From the NCBI GenBank assembly GCA_047967505.1, contig CM106541.1: 64,000 bases of DNA; one strand, 5' to 3'. Under the pieces are notes generated by a model that did not search any database, had not been told where the DNA came from, and saw only the letters and a program-made list of their open reading frames with translations. This document shows positions 1-11,600 of the stretch, piece by piece. A program made the translations under genes and the position numbers. Source of the stretch: Dipteris shenzhenensis. Lineage: Eukaryota; Polypodiophyta; Polypodiopsida; Gleicheniales. Numbering within the stretch: the stretch's first letter is position 1; each line of letters starts with the position of its first letter.

Positions 1-629
1 CGAGAGGATGCAGAATCTGTTACGATTTCCCATGGGGCGTGGAGGACAAATGACCTGTCCCAATGAAGCAGCAGGCCAGGCAATTCTTCATGCATATAAT
101 TCGGGAAGTTAGCAACCTCAATCCATACAGGACAATGATGTCGTATAAGACTTTGGTAATCCTTGTTTGGGGACCAAGGCATGGCATGTACCATCTTCTT
201 CCCGTAGAAGAGGGGAGAAAGCTCAAGGAGCCTCTGCTTGCACAAGGCATCTGATAAGTGCACCTCATAAAAGCCTCTAGATGAAAAATAGACACCCTCT
301 ACAAAGCATCCTCCAAGGATAAACTTGATCCATTGCGCAACATCACTGGCTGCTGGGATTCTTAATGGAAAGAAAATTATTACCGCGGTTCGAGATAGCT
401 TCCTGAGAGGATTCACAAGGGAGGGCAATTTCAATTTGTATGTGACCTCTGGAACTGGTTTGCCCCATTCCTGTCGTGACTGCTGAAAGTCATCCTTAAG
501 TGTATCAAACACATATTGAGCTTCCATAGTAAGCTCATCATCTTGTGATGCAGGCTGAGAAGGACGGCGCTTGGCATTTGCGGGTCTTTCTTTTCTAGCA
601 TATGTACAGACATCGGAACCTGAAGCCAT
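1..629 (-). CDS. DUF4283-like retroelement protein, N-terminal part, runs off the left edge
   Basis: An uninterrupted minus-strand frame of 209 codons begins at an ATG at 629-627 and is still open at base 1, so the protein is incomplete at its C-terminus. It starts MASGSDVCTYARKERP. Residues of roughly 90-200 contain a pattern like the plant DUF4283 fold: a GGCFVEGVYFSSRGFYEVHL stretch, then FYGKKMVHAMPWSPNKDY, then CPVWIEVANFPNYMHEEL, matching the family order of a beta-rich core followed by a 'PVWVRLPNLP' type segment. In plants this domain is common in LINE ORF1 or gag-like proteins, often followed by a zinc knuckle that would lie outside the window. The absence of stops over 627 bases contrasts with the broken frames elsewhere. 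The family assignment rests on pattern memory only. A diverged host gene is the alternative. Confidence 0.6.
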   Translation of the reverse strand, partial: MASGSDVCTYARKERPANAKRRPSQPASQDDELTMEAQYVFDTLKDDFQQSRQEWGKPVPEVTYKLKLPSLVNPLRKLSRTAVIIFFPLRIPAASDVAQWIKFILGGCFVEGVYFSSRGFYEVHLSDALCKQRLLELSPLFYGKKMVHAMPWSPNKDYQSLIRHHCPVWIEVANFPNYMHEELPGLLLHWDRSFVLHAPWEIVTDSASS

Positions 630-639
630 GATTGAGATA

Positions 640-1190
640 TGGCAAAGCAAGAAAGAAATAGAGTGAAAGATGAAGCAGACAAAGAAAATGTACAGAAAGG
701 CATAGGGAAAAAGTCCAGAACTGTACGACAGAGGCTATACGGAGAACCTATACAGAAGGCCTTGAACGGGATAGGTTGTACGGAACAGTAAGGAAACTGT
801 ACGGAAGATACTGTACGGATGAAGAAGTACTGCACGGAAATATCAGAGGCTGTATGGAAAACCTGTATGGAGGGGCTTGTATGGGATGGACTGTACGGAA
901 CAGCAAGAAGACTGTACGGAGGTTCTGTACGGACAAAGATGTATTGCACGAAAATATGTACGAAACTGTACAGGAAAGGTGGGGTTGTACAGGGAAGCTA
1001 AAGGCGCTGAAAGTACTGCGTTGTACAGAGGGACTGACAGAAACCGTACGTACATACGGAAAAAGACGAGGTGAGGGAGCTGTACGGGCCTGCGCATAAA
1101 GCTGCACAGGAATTGCGACCCTCTCGTAGCAGCTGGTACGGCCGTCTGGAAGATCCGTACGGCGACCGTAGGCGTACGGACAGAGTGGGA
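640..1190. repeat. Degenerate CTGTACGG repeat field upstream of the DUF4283-like frame
   Basis: About twenty variants of TGTACGG or TGTACAG (for example CTGTACGGAA, CTGTATGGAG, TTGTACAGGG, CCGTACGGCG) occur at irregular 15-40 base spacing. The field lies immediately 5' of the minus-strand frame starting at 629, so it may be its 5' untranslated or promoter region. The core GTAC is self-complementary, so the motif reads similarly on both strands. Open frames in several phases here come from the repeat and lack protein-like features. Confidence 0.65.
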
Positions 1191-1261
1191 GAGACCTGCA
1201 AGGGTATCTTGGCGAGGCTCTTAGCTAGCACCTTCGCTCATGACCTCACGCTCTCACGCTC

Positions 1262-1354
1262 TCACACCACACACTACATACACACACACACACATGTGAC
1301 TCCCCTAGATGCACACACACACACACACTCTCTCTCTCTTTCTCTCTCTCTTTT
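1262..1354. repeat. CA and CT microsatellites
   Basis: Two (CA)n tracts (around 1275-1294 and 1313-1328) are followed by a (CT)n tract and a run of seven T at about 1351-1357. On the minus strand this reads poly-A followed by (AG)n, as expected just beyond the 3' end of a LINE. Confidence 0.7.
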
Positions 1355-1371
1355 TTTGGTGTGTGAATAGA

Positions 1372-1800
1372 ATTGTTTCATTATGAACATAAATTACATT
1401 AATAGACGAACTAGAATAAAGCACCTACAACTAGAACTAGAAGTAGTAGTAAAACACTTTTAACTGAGTCATAGAAGGCCCCCAAGATAATGGGCATCAA
1501 GGAGAACCGATGCAAAGAATGAAACAAAGCATGTACGTCCACTGAAAAATGTGTAAACATCCAAATGTTGCGGGCATGATATAGAGACCACAATCCCAAT
1601 AGTGACATTAGTGAGAGAATTAAGCATAATCCGGCGTAGAAGCATGTCTACTAGATAGCCAAAAATCCTTGCCAAAGAAAATCTTGGGTAATTGGCATGA
1701 AGAACAACTGTCAATCTGGGAAGTAAAACACGATTAATCGGACAAGAGAAGATGGAGCACGGTCTCCTTAGGATGTGAACATGTTACAATTGGCAACCAT
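1372..1800 (-). pseudogene. Possible LINE 3' end (zf-RVT tail), decayed
   Basis: Reading the minus strand, one frame gives LGLWSLYHARNIWMFTHF about 100 residues before the end. This resembles the 'W..W..RN..iF' motif near the C-terminus of plant L1-type LINE reverse transcriptases, after the zf-RVT zinc segment. Stops interrupt it. The minus-strand sequence then runs into an A-rich end and simple repeat at about 1357. If correct, the 3' end of one LINE lies just upstream of the CTGTACGG leader and DUF4283-like frame, a head-to-tail arrangement. Support is weak because only one short motif is recognisable. Confidence 0.3.
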
Positions 1801-2369
1801 GTTTGTATCCACAAGTAGTGCACCCACTAAACTGTGCCATAGAAATACCCTATGCTTTAGAGGGAGTTTACTATTCCATATACATCGATACAAGTCTTCC
1901 ACTAAGCAAGAGAACACCATATTAGATAAAGTGGAAAAACTCTCAAATTTAGAGAATTTCGAAATTGGTTTAATTTAATTAAATATTGAATTTTTTTTGT
2001 TGAAATTGGAAAATTATATTAATTATGGGAATTATGCTAATATTGAAAATTTGATTGATTCTTGAAAATTCCAATGATTATGGGAAACTTCATTAGATTG
2101 TGAAAACTTTTATTGGTTATATGAACTGGAACATAGCATTTTGGTAGTGTGGTAGAGTTTGAAAATCATGTATTGGTGTTGTGAATAAGCACCATTCGTA
2201 GACGATATAGATATTTACTAGTCTAAGGTGTTAACAAACACCAGGTGGTGGTGTTACTAAACATCGTGAAGTTATTAACTCTGTGTCAGCATGCTCGGAA
2301 TGTGTGTGAAGTAGTGGCAAAGCTTCGCTTGTACTTGCATCAAGCTAATAATAATTTCTCTTAGGAATC
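1801..2369. other. AT-rich spacer with no recognised feature
   Basis: An AT-rich stretch with repeated GAAAATT-like words. I see no coding frame with protein character, no terminal repeats and no RNA gene. Confidence 0.5.
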
Positions 2370-2531
2370 CAATGTGCATGTTATACATGCAAGTTCTACA
2401 TACAATTCCTACATGCATGTTCTATATCCAAGTTCTATATACGATTACTACATGCATGTTTTAAATAGAGCGTCTACATGCAACTCCTACATGCAACTTC
2501 TACATGTGCATCCTAGATGCAAGTTCTATAT

Positions 2532-2533
<2 letters not shown>
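2370..2533. repeat. Degenerate CTACATGCAAGTT tandem repeat
   Basis: About a dozen copies of a 12-16 base word such as TTCTACATGCAACT or TTCTATATCCAAG follow one another. They sit directly upstream of the (AG)n tract and the TATA box of the LTR-like promoter, the usual place for U3 subrepeats. Confidence 0.6.

Positions 2534-2584
<51 letters not shown>
2534..2584. repeat. (AG)n microsatellite
   Basis: An almost perfect AG dinucleotide tract of about 25 repeats. Confidence 0.95.
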
Positions 2585-2589
<5 letters not shown>

Positions 2590-2599
2590 TTACAGTTCC

Positions 2600-3292
2600 T
2601 ACATACAGAGAGAGCTCTCCAACCTGTATAAACACCCCATGATGGAATGAAGCCCACACTCTTTGGGGCATTGTGTTGAGTTCAATTTTAATGTTCTATG
2701 CAATTGTCTCCAAGCAACTCCTCCTTGCCCTCTTCTCCTCTCTCCCCCACCCATGCTCTTTCACCTTGCTTCTCTCCTAGTCCTATGCTTCTCCTAAATC
2801 CTTATCCTCTTAAATTAGCTTCTCAAACGTTGACCTCCATGATCTATGAGGGAGACAAGCTCTCCACCATGTCCTCTACTCTAAACCTTGGATCCCCCGT
2901 CAAACCTTGAACCTCCTTTGAATTTTGAACCTCCTTCTGAACCCTAAAACCTCCCTCTGAACACTAGAACTTCCTTCTGAAGCCTGGACCCTCCTTCGGA
3001 ACCTTAAACTTCTTTTTGAACCCTACAAATCCTTTTGAACCCTACAATACTTTCTTAATCTTCAAACCCCAAATGGAGGCCAAAGCCTTCATTACCCCAT
3101 CCATGCTCATAAATCTTCATTTCACATAAGCATACACGATATTTACTTTTCACACTTGAGCCTATGTCTCTGATCGGCATACGACCCGTGGTCCTAAGCT
3201 ACACGTATACTATAATGACACCGATATATCTGTAGGTGACAAAAAGCCTTGGAACCCTGCACACCAGCGAAAGCCGTGGGATAGAGCTAACA
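2600..3292 (+). promoter_or_regulatory. LTR-like promoter and R/U5 zone of a gypsy-type element
   Basis: A TATA box (TATAAA at 2627-2632) is followed by GGAATGAAGCCCACACTCTTTGG, a block that recurs in similar form after the TATA boxes at about 46269 (plus strand) and about 38945 (minus strand). A CT-rich stretch with repeated 'GAACCT' words follows. The zone ends in CA at 3291-3292, two bases before a primer-binding-like site, as an LTR should. I could not fix the left end or find a partner LTR. Confidence 0.45.
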
Positions 3293-3294
3293 TT

Positions 3295-3312
3295 TAGCAC
3301 CGTTGCCGAGGC
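3295..3312 (+). other. Decayed primer binding site, tRNA-Asp type
   Basis: TAGCACCGTTGCCGAGGC matches the plant tRNA-Asp primer site TGGCGCCGTTGCCGGGGA at most positions; the differences are mainly G-to-A changes. Many plant Ty3/gypsy elements use this primer. It lies two bases after the CA that ends the LTR-like zone. Confidence 0.6.
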
Positions 3313-3452
3313 GACTAGCATCTTAAGTATAAAGTAGACATACGTAAGTAAGTGTGAAAAACATTTGGCACCTTACCAGGGAGACTAGCATCTTAAGTAT
3401 AAAGTAGACATACGTAAGTAAGTGTGAAAAACAAACTACCACGAATTATCAG
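3313..3452 (+). repeat. 70-bp tandem duplication including a second primer-like site
   Basis: GACTAGCATCTTAAGTATAA starts at 3313 and again at 3383 with about 50 identical bases in each copy (period 70). The segment between carries a second, more decayed primer-like site (TGGCACCTTACCAGGGAG, about 3365-3382). Identity between the copies suggests a recent event compared with the surrounding decay. Confidence 0.85.
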
Positions 3453-3990
3453 CTGAGCACATATCACTCAAGGGCTAGGAGAGTAAAATGTTTTTTTAAC
3501 TCTAGCAAAAAATAAGAATCCTAAGCGGAAACCTTGGGCTACTAGCTTAAGAAAATTTATATTTCTTAAAAAGTAGCCACTTAAAGAACAAATCAAGTCA
3601 TGTAATAACACCAATGTGTAGAGCTCCAAATTCTTAACATTTTTTCTTTTTACAAAAAAGCGATCGGAGATAACCATGGAAAGTTATGGGCATGGGTGTA
3701 GGCTTTGATCCTAACTCTAAACCCCTCCCATCTCCATTCCTATAAAAACTCTCCATCCTCTCATTCTTCTTCTTTCACATCTAGCCTCCATCCTTTTCCA
3801 AATTCCAAGCCATATGCAAGACCTTGCTCCCTCTCCATCGAACATCACCCTATTGCCATCCTCATCATGGAGTTTGCTTCGAGCCTTTCTTGCAGCGATG
3901 ACCTAGCCATCCACCCACCGTCCATTCACCCTCAACAATCCCGTTACATCGACGAAGATTGGGGAGAGCGTTGTACGTGATCATCTCCTG
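3453..3990. other. Leader-like sequence with no recognised gene
   Basis: Sequence after the primer site, AT-rich and then CT-rich. A 91-codon frame at 3705-3980 is Ser/Pro/His-rich and resembles nothing I know. It is more likely leader or LTR sequence than a gene. Confidence 0.4.
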
Positions 3991-4800
<810 letters not shown>

Positions 4801-5080
4801 TAAAAAAGCCCTAACCCTAGTTAGGTTAGATTATCCTAGGTTAAGTTAGGATAATTAGGTTAATGTTCGATTAGGTTAACCAACTTAGTTAAATTAACTA
4901 GGTACATTAGGTTAGGCTAACCAATCAGGTTAGTTGAACTAACTACAGTTATATTAATCGAATAGGTTAAGTAACTTAACAGGTAGGTTAGTAGAACTAA
5001 TTGGTCAGTTAGATTAACTAGATAGTTAGGTTAATTAAGCAGTTATACTAACTAAACCTAGTTTAGTTTCTTTAAGTTTA
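4801..5080. repeat. Degenerate TTAGGTTA field
   Basis: More than fifteen variants of TTAGGTTA, TTAGTTAA and GGTTAAC occur within 270 bases. Spacing and sequence are irregular, unlike telomeric (TTTAGGG)n. A shorter version recurs at 47978-48120 at the same point relative to the gag of a related element. Confidence 0.75.
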
Positions 5081-5313
5081 GATGCATTCACACCATAAAT
5101 TAAGGCCCAAGACCCCCCAAAAAGGCCTAAATTTTTCATTAATTTAACCCTTCGTAACTCGCTTATTTGGGACCCAAATTCAACCCGGTTTCAACCTAGA
5201 TTTCATACAAAAAACACCACCCTATGGGGTATCTTTCTTGCATATTACCCACATTTTCGCATCCCCAGTACTCATTGATTCACGCTCCTATGTGGGCTAA
5301 TCCAGTCTGCAAC
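5081..5313 (+). other. Leader of gypsy element H, primer site not identified
   Basis: Sequence between the TTAGGTTA field and the gag start. 'GGACCCAAATT..ACCC' words recur near 48215 in the second H-like copy. No clear primer site can be read. Confidence 0.4.
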
Positions 5314-5900
5314 ATGGCAGATCATTATCGTGATGATGATGACCTTCACTTGGACAAGGCTGGCAATAGCTTCTTCGATGGCCTAAATTTCAACAATAAG
5401 AAGAAGACACTCGAAAAAGCTTGAACTTCTAAAGTACAATGGATGGGGTGAGATCCAGAGTGGTTCCTTCAACTCTTTGATGCTGCTTGTAGAGCAGGAG
5501 GTGATCAATTTAACGAGACCAAAGCCGCTTGGTTCCCTATGGCATTGGTCGAAGAAGCCTTCGAATGGTACTTAGATCTTCTAGTCAACGAATGCATGAT
5601 ATGGGCCCTCCTTTCAAGCCAATTGATGTAACCATTCCAATGGAACGCCTTCAAAATGACCTAGCTCTCCAACTGCAAGATCGAACAAGCCCGTCAAGAA
5701 AAAGTCTGCACATATCTAGGCTGGATGAAGCGCCTGATTGTCGAATGCACTTCCCGTATATCAATTGCAACCTCCAACATATCCAAGGCACGAAAATGTT
5801 TGGTGTTCACATTGCATGGCAAATGATACGGCAAATGAATGCCCCGTCTTGAGGTCTAGGATCAATGCACAATCAAATCTGCCTCCCAGGCTATGGTGTA
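5314..5900 (+). pseudogene. gag: Gypsy element H gag (retrotrans_gag type), frameshifted
   Basis: Starts at ATG 5314 with MADHYRDDDDLHLDKAGN. After a frameshift near 5440 the frame reads DPEWFLQLFDAACRAGGDQF and then AAWFPMALVEEAFEWYLDLL, the core of Ty3/gypsy capsid proteins (a hydrophobic helix, 'K.aWF...L...A..Wy..L'). Stops and shifts follow from about 5630. Gag would form the virus-like particle in the cytoplasm. A homologous gag at 48547-48797 is interrupted by element C. The copy is dead because the frame is broken several times. Confidence 0.75.
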
Positions 5901-5999
5901 ATATTTGTGCACAATGAGAGTAATTGCATGTTCAACATGTGTAACAATCCACCTCAACCTCAATAGTAACAATCCACCTCAACCAAAAGGCAATTCCAA

Positions 6000-6600
6000 C
6001 ATACAGGCAACCAAAATTTACCCAAGCACCACCAGCTCTAAGATTGAATCCAAGCTCCCCATTGGAATCCTCTTAGGAAGCTGTCCTAAACTTTGGGTGA
6101 ATTTCATTGTGGAAGAAACAGAAGACATCCCAGTTCGATTTGGTGAGCAAGATGACATAAGCAATATCACCATGCCTTTGATCTATAAAGCACAACATGA
6201 GGTCCAAGCCATTGTAGATGGTTGCATAGGCATGAATGTTCTATCAGAGGATCTCTATGATGCATGGGTCTATCACCGATGAAGAAAGCTCATTTTAACT
6301 TCCGCCTTGCAAATGATTCAGGCACAAAACCCTTGGACATAGTGGATAGGGTACCCACAAAGGTACCAGGGCTATAATTTTCTCTCCAATTCACAGTCTT
6401 GGATCTCCCCAAGAATTCATGTTAAGTTTTACTTGGACGCCCTTGGCTACGAGAAGCTTCGGTGCTTCATGATTAGGGTATGGATCGATTCACAATACAA
6501 AATCGTCACACGGCAGTGAGAATCAATGTCGAGATAGGAGCAATCATACCCATTGTGTTGAGACCATCGGATGATACCTCCTCTACCAAAGCATCTAGCA
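6000..6600 (+). pseudogene. pol: Gypsy element H aspartic protease region, broken
   Basis: Around 6190-6270 the frame reads AQHEVQAIVDGCIGMNVLSE, matching the active-site loop of gypsy proteases (family 'aivDsGsgvNvis'), with GC where SG or GG is usual. After a frameshift near 6275 it continues with FRLANDSGTKPLDIVDRVP and then VLLGRPWLREASVLHD, the flap-to-'LLGRpWL' part of the domain. At least three stops lie within it. No reverse transcriptase follows; the element is cut off before the LTR at 6630. Confidence 0.7.
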
Positions 6601-6629
6601 GATGAGCCCTCCCTATCACAACATGATTT

Positions 6630-7096
6630 TGTAGTCTAGAATGTATTAGGCTAGCATGATCAAATGTATTAATTAGAAGGTAAGCTAGGTAGGTTTAAAT
6701 GGCTAAATGCCATATGGATAATGTATTGGATATGTTAATTGATTAATAATATATATGGAGCACTCACACATGTAGGTCCTAGGATAGGAATGCATGGGTG
6801 CATTAATTAATGGTAGACATAAAGAGTCATAGGCTAAGGGTAGAATAATGGGGTATGCCCAAGGGATGGATCCCAAGAGGCATGAGAGGTTGTGACCTCT
6901 CGTATGCATGGAGTGTATGTATGAGGTATTATGCATTCATATGTGGTTTGTGGCTTGTATGGAGCATGTTGAAAGGAGTCTACCAAAAAAAAAAACACTC
7001 ATGTGGGCACTCCTTCCACCCCATTTGGAGGGCCAATACTTCTCAATTTATGCATCATTAACACACATGTGCATTTCTGCATTAAAGAACGTGACA
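6630..7096 (+). mobile_element. Solitary LTR with adjacent primer site
   Basis: This 467-bp segment begins TGTAGTCTAG and ends GTGACA, followed two bases later by a perfect initiator tRNA-Met primer site. The TG...CA ends and the placement of the primer support an LTR. The left end is the best TG candidate but is not proven because no second LTR is in the window. An A-run at about 6987-6998 lies inside. Confidence 0.5.
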
Positions 7097-7098
7097 AG

Positions 7099-7110
7099 TG
7101 GTATCAGAGC
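7099..7110 (+). other. Primer binding site, initiator tRNA-Met
   Basis: TGGTATCAGAGC is identical to the site used by the copia elements A, B and C in this window. It marks the start of an internal region whose remainder is not recognisable. Confidence 0.75.
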
Positions 7111-7625
7111 AGTGATTCTTTGACTGTGTGGAGCTGCCATGTTGTACCATGCCGACATCAGCGTGACATCATCGAGGACACAAAGAGAGAACAAGAATCA
7201 AGAAATTACCATGGGGCTTCTTTCTCTTTTCCTTCTCTAAAATTGGGTTAAAATTAAATCTCTCCTTTCTTTCTGTATGGGAGGAGACGCTCAGTACATA
7301 GTTGGAAGAAAAGGGGTGATGGGATGTGCATGCCCATCATGGCATAGTCCTCGACTCGGGGACTAGGCCTTGTGTAAGGCCTTGGCCCTTGAGTAGGCCT
7401 TGTGATAAGGCTTGAGGCACACGGGTGGCACACAACACCCCAAGCTGCACGCGATCCACATCATGAATCGCGGCCACCCTATAGTGGCAACCTAAAAAAG
7501 GCTACACACTGCCCTTGTAGCCGTGTGGTGCGCTGCTCTACTACATGCTTCAAAGCCCTCCCTTTGCCCTCTATACCCTCATCCAACCACCGCTCTTTGA
7601 CCTATTGCCCCGCTGCCACATGCTA
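7111..7625 (+). other. Leader-like region with no clear gene
   Basis: Follows the primer site at 7099. It contains short GGCCTTG repeats (about 7365-7410) and a His/Pro-rich stretch. The protease-like frame begins within its last part. Confidence 0.4.
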
Positions 7626-7726
7626 ACCCACCGTTGTCGTCGCCACCACCACTACCACGGTGCAGCGTTTGCAGGAAGCCATAACTTCATCTCTTGCAAG
7701 GTATGGGAAAAGCTACAGGTACCCCT
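7626..7726 (+). pseudogene. Retropepsin-like frame, left part, interrupted by element A
   Basis: The frame reads HGAAFAGSHNFISCKVWEKL followed by QVPL up to the insertion point. The GSHNFIS word matches the 'DsGAshNFIs' active-site loop of retrotransposon aspartic proteases, although the catalytic Asp is not visible. With one copy of the CCCCT target duplication removed, the frame continues without a break at 13282 as TLTITSVRAINGQLLQTLGF. This is therefore one gene split by element A. Confidence 0.55.
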
Positions 7727-8078
7727 TGTTGAGATATCGAGCTCCACTCGTGATATGCCAGGGTGACCGTTGTGTATTTATGTCACCGACTTGTTAGCTG
7801 CAAATGCGGTTGGTACACTGCCCACTGATAATAGCTGGATGACAGCTATCCTTATCTACTCTAGTTCGTGGCTCAGTTAGTATGCCACCTTAGTTAGTTG
7901 AGTTTGGTTTGAGACCCACATATAGGGTTCTTCTATTTCTTTGTACTAGAGTTCTTTTGGCTTACGCAACTAAGAAGAGGAAAACTGTATTCAGCCTCCA
8001 CCTGTGTGTGTATTCCCCCATTGTGTATGCGAGAAAGCCGCAAGTGAAACTCCTTCCCTCTCTCCCACTATCTTCACA
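7727..8078 (+). repeat. Element A 5' LTR
   Basis: 352 bp, starting TGTTGAGATATCGAGC and ending CTATCTTCACA. It should contain the promoter and polyadenylation signals of the element. It is collinear with 12925-13276. Confidence 0.97.
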
Positions 8079-8090
8079 TGGTATCAGAGC
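8079..8090 (+). other. Element A primer binding site (initiator tRNA-Met)
   Basis: TGGTATCAGAGC directly abuts the LTR end, the usual copia arrangement for priming minus-strand DNA synthesis. Confidence 0.95.
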
Positions 8091-8622
8091 CTTGTTCGTG
8101 GTAAGGAGCTCAAGAAAGCAAACCAAGTTCGCGGTGTCCTGGTAAGAGGACTAGTGTTGCTTTCCTTTTTCGAGTTTGGGAGCAAATCTCTGTAGGTAGC
8201 ACAGCCAGAAGTGTAAGAGTGCACTGTCTCAGATTGAGATGCCCTTCGTGGTGTGGCGAGAGGGCAGTATATGCTGCGGGATAGGGCAAAGCCCTAGGTG
8301 ACTTTATTTTTTTGATTCCAAGCCATTTCGTGACCCGTTTTGAAGGCGGAAGTTCTTCGCAGGCACTCAAAAAAAGGCCCTGTTTTTGCTGTGCGACCAC
8401 TGCTCTGCTGGTCGGTGAAAAGTTGTCGCAGAAATTGCATCGTATGCCTGTGTGTAGAGATATTAGGAGTTGCAAAATCATGCTTTTTGCCTGTTGATGC
8501 AAAATTGTCACTAGGAAGTGACTGTGTGGTCAAATACCACTTTCGTGAGTTTTGTAGATCTACCCGTGTGAGGCAAAAGCTGTGTTTTTTTGTTGTGATA
8601 GAATATTTTGCAGTCTTCTGTA
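8091..8622 (+). other. Element A leader with conserved open stretch
   Basis: Untranslated leader between primer site and gag. A frame of about 97 codons (8340-8633) has a counterpart in B (39838-40218), sharing words such as CRRNCIVCLC and LLPVDAK variants. In C it is frameshifted. It may be a leader frame or chance openness in related copies. Confidence 0.4.
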
Positions 8623-11600
8623 ACGGCATCTGATTCTCTTTCACAGATTGTCAGTGAAAAGCTTGACAAGAACAACTTCCAGGCATGGAAGTTTAGAATA
8701 ACGAATTTCCTTATGGGAAAAGGCTATTGGCAGTTCATTACAGGAAATGAAGAAGAACCAATTCTTCCTAATGTTCCCAATCAACAGGAAATGCAGGCAT
8801 TGAAAGGATGGCATGAGAGAGCCAGAAAAGTTATGTACTTGCTGTCTATCAGTATTTCGGATTCTATGATTGTGCATATTCAGGATGCAAGTACGCCAAA
8901 GGAGGCATGGGATACTTTGGCAAAAATGTACAGCAGAAATACGCAAGCAAGAAAATGCAGCTCAAACAGGAGTTGCACAAGGTGCAGAGAGAAAATTTGA
9001 GGATCAATGATTACCACATGAAGGTGAAGAAAATTGCAGATGCACTTGCTTCCATAGGGTCGCCAGTGGAAGATGATGATCTAGTTTCTGTGACCTTAAA
9101 TGGTCTAGGAAAGGATTATGCACAGTTCCGGACATCCATTGCCGTCCGTGAAAAATTTCCTGATTTTGAAGAGTTGTTTGCTCTTCTAATTTCTAAAGAG
9201 CAGAGAAATGGGGGTGCATCTTCTTCACGAGGAACTTCAAAAGAAACTGTCTTCTACTCAAATGCTGGAAGAGGTAGAGGCAGAGGTAGAGGAGGCCAAT
9301 CTGCAGGCCATGGTAGAAATCAGAATATGCAGCAAACTCAAGAAAACCAGTCCTATGGAGGAGGACGTGGTAACTCTAGAGGCAGGGGGAGCCAAAGAGG
9401 CCATGGTGGATGGCAGAGAGGCCAAAATGCAAACAACAATGTTGGATGCTACAACTGTGGTAAAATGGGTCATATGACTAAGGATTGCTACAAAAAGCAG
9501 AATGACATTATGAATGGAAAATTGCAGTAAGGCAATTATGCATCTTCTAGTAGACAGGGTGATGACAGAAATGAGCATCTATTTATGGTGCAGCATATGA
9601 CCAATTCTATGACAAGTGCAAAGGAACGAAATGATGTGTGGTATGTTGACTCAGGTGCATCAAACCACATGACAGGTCATGCAGAATGGATGCAGAATGC
9701 AAGGAAAATGGAAAAACCAAGATTTGTGGAGACTGGTGATGATACTGCACATCCTATTGTGCAAATTGGTAAAATTCCTTTGTCTATGCAGGATGGGAAA
9801 AAGAAATAAGTGTCTGATGTATTTCATGTCCCAAACATCACCAAGAACCTGGTTTTTGTTGGTCAAATGGTTGATCAGGGCTTGCAGGTCAAATTTAATC
9901 CTCATGGATGCTTTGTTGAGGAAATGAAAAATAACGGTCGCTTGATAGTAAAAGGAAAGAAGAAGGGCAACATGTTTACGTTGGATGCGGACATGCCTAA
10001 ATTGAGTGCAGCAATGTTTGCACATGGACCGGTGTAGTTGCAGATATTGTTATCTGGCATAAACGCATTGGTCATGTTAATATACAGTGACTTAAATCAA
10101 TGCAAGCCCAAAATATTATTGCAGGATTGAAATTCAAGGTTGCAGAACTACATAAGGTTTGTGAAGCCTATCAATTTGGAAAACAGGCAAGGAAACCATT
10201 TCCTAGGCATGTTCAAGAGAGTAAAAAGCCATTGGAATTAATCCACTCTGATGTGTGGACTACTAAAGCTGCATCTATTGGAGGTTGTCACTATTTTGTC
10301 ACTTTTATAGATGACTTCAGTAGAAAAGTTTGGGTGTATTTTATGAAAAAGAAAAGTGAAGTGTTTGGGCACTTCAAAGCTTTTAAAGCTATGGTTGAAA
10401 AAGAAACAAGCCTGCAAATAAAATGCCTAAGGTCAGATGGAGGGGAGAGTACCTCTCAAATGAGTTTGCAAGGTTCTTGCAGGAGCATGGCATAAAGCAG
10501 CAATATTCATGCAGTCATACCCCATAGCAAAATGGACTTGCAGAAAGGAAAAACAGGCATATTGGAGAGGTATCTCGAGCCATGCTAAATGAAGAAGATC
10601 TACCAGATTATTACTGGGCTGAAGCAGTTGATACAGCAGTTTACATAATGAATAGGACTCCCACTAAAGCAATACATGGCATGACGCTAGAGGAGATGTA
10701 TACTGGTAGGAAACCAAACCTTTCTCATTTGAAAATTTTTGGTTGCATTGCCTATGTTCATGTGCCAGATGAGTTGAGGTCCAAGTTGGATCCAAAAGCT
10801 GAGAAGTACGTCTTTATTGGTTATTCTCTGCAGCAGAAAGGGTATAGATGCTATAACCCTTCTACTCGTAAGTTTATAGTGAGCAGAGATGTTGTTTTTG
10901 ATGAGATGAGCAGCTGGTATAAACCAGTAAATGTGATGATTGATGTAGATGCATAGAATTCACAGCAGCAATCACAAAATATCAGTGGACCTGCAGTGTC
11001 CTCTAGCAGTGGTTCGCATACTTTGCCATGGATAGGCAGATTGAGATCAAGAGAATCTCCTCAAAGCAATGTAGATAGTGGTATGCAGGTATCATGAAAA
11101 GGAAAAGAGAAGATAGATCAGCCCATGTTTGATGTGAATGCAGGTCACTCTTATGTGGATGGTGAATCCAGTGGCTCAGAACAGAGCATTGATAATGAGT
11201 TGGGTATTCCTTCTGTTGTTACACCTGGAGTAAGGAAGACCAGGGATGTTTTGAGAGCACCTGGAAGTGAGCCTATTTTGCGTAGGTCTACCAGAGCTAG
11301 GTATCCTGTGGATAGGCTGAAATATGATGGATTTACAGCCATTCACTATGCCTATATGGTCAAAGTGATACAGGAACTAGAACCCACTTCTTTTGAACAA
11401 GCCATGGAAAATGAAAAATGGGAGAAAGCCATGGATGAAGAAATGGATGCCTTGGAAGCAAATGCTACATGGGAATTGGTGCCTTTGCCTAAAGACAAGA
11501 ATGCAATTGGCTGTAAGTGGGTTTATAAGATCAAGCACAATGCAGATGGTTCTGTGAACAGATACAAGGCAATATTAGTTGTCAAGGGGTATGCACAGAC

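Noticed and set aside
776-1107. Cys/Tyr/Val-repeat frames in several phases
   Set aside because: Produced by the CTGTACGG motif field.
4801-5080. Interstitial telomere repeat
   Set aside because: The words are TTAGGTTA-like and irregular, not (TTTAGGG)n.
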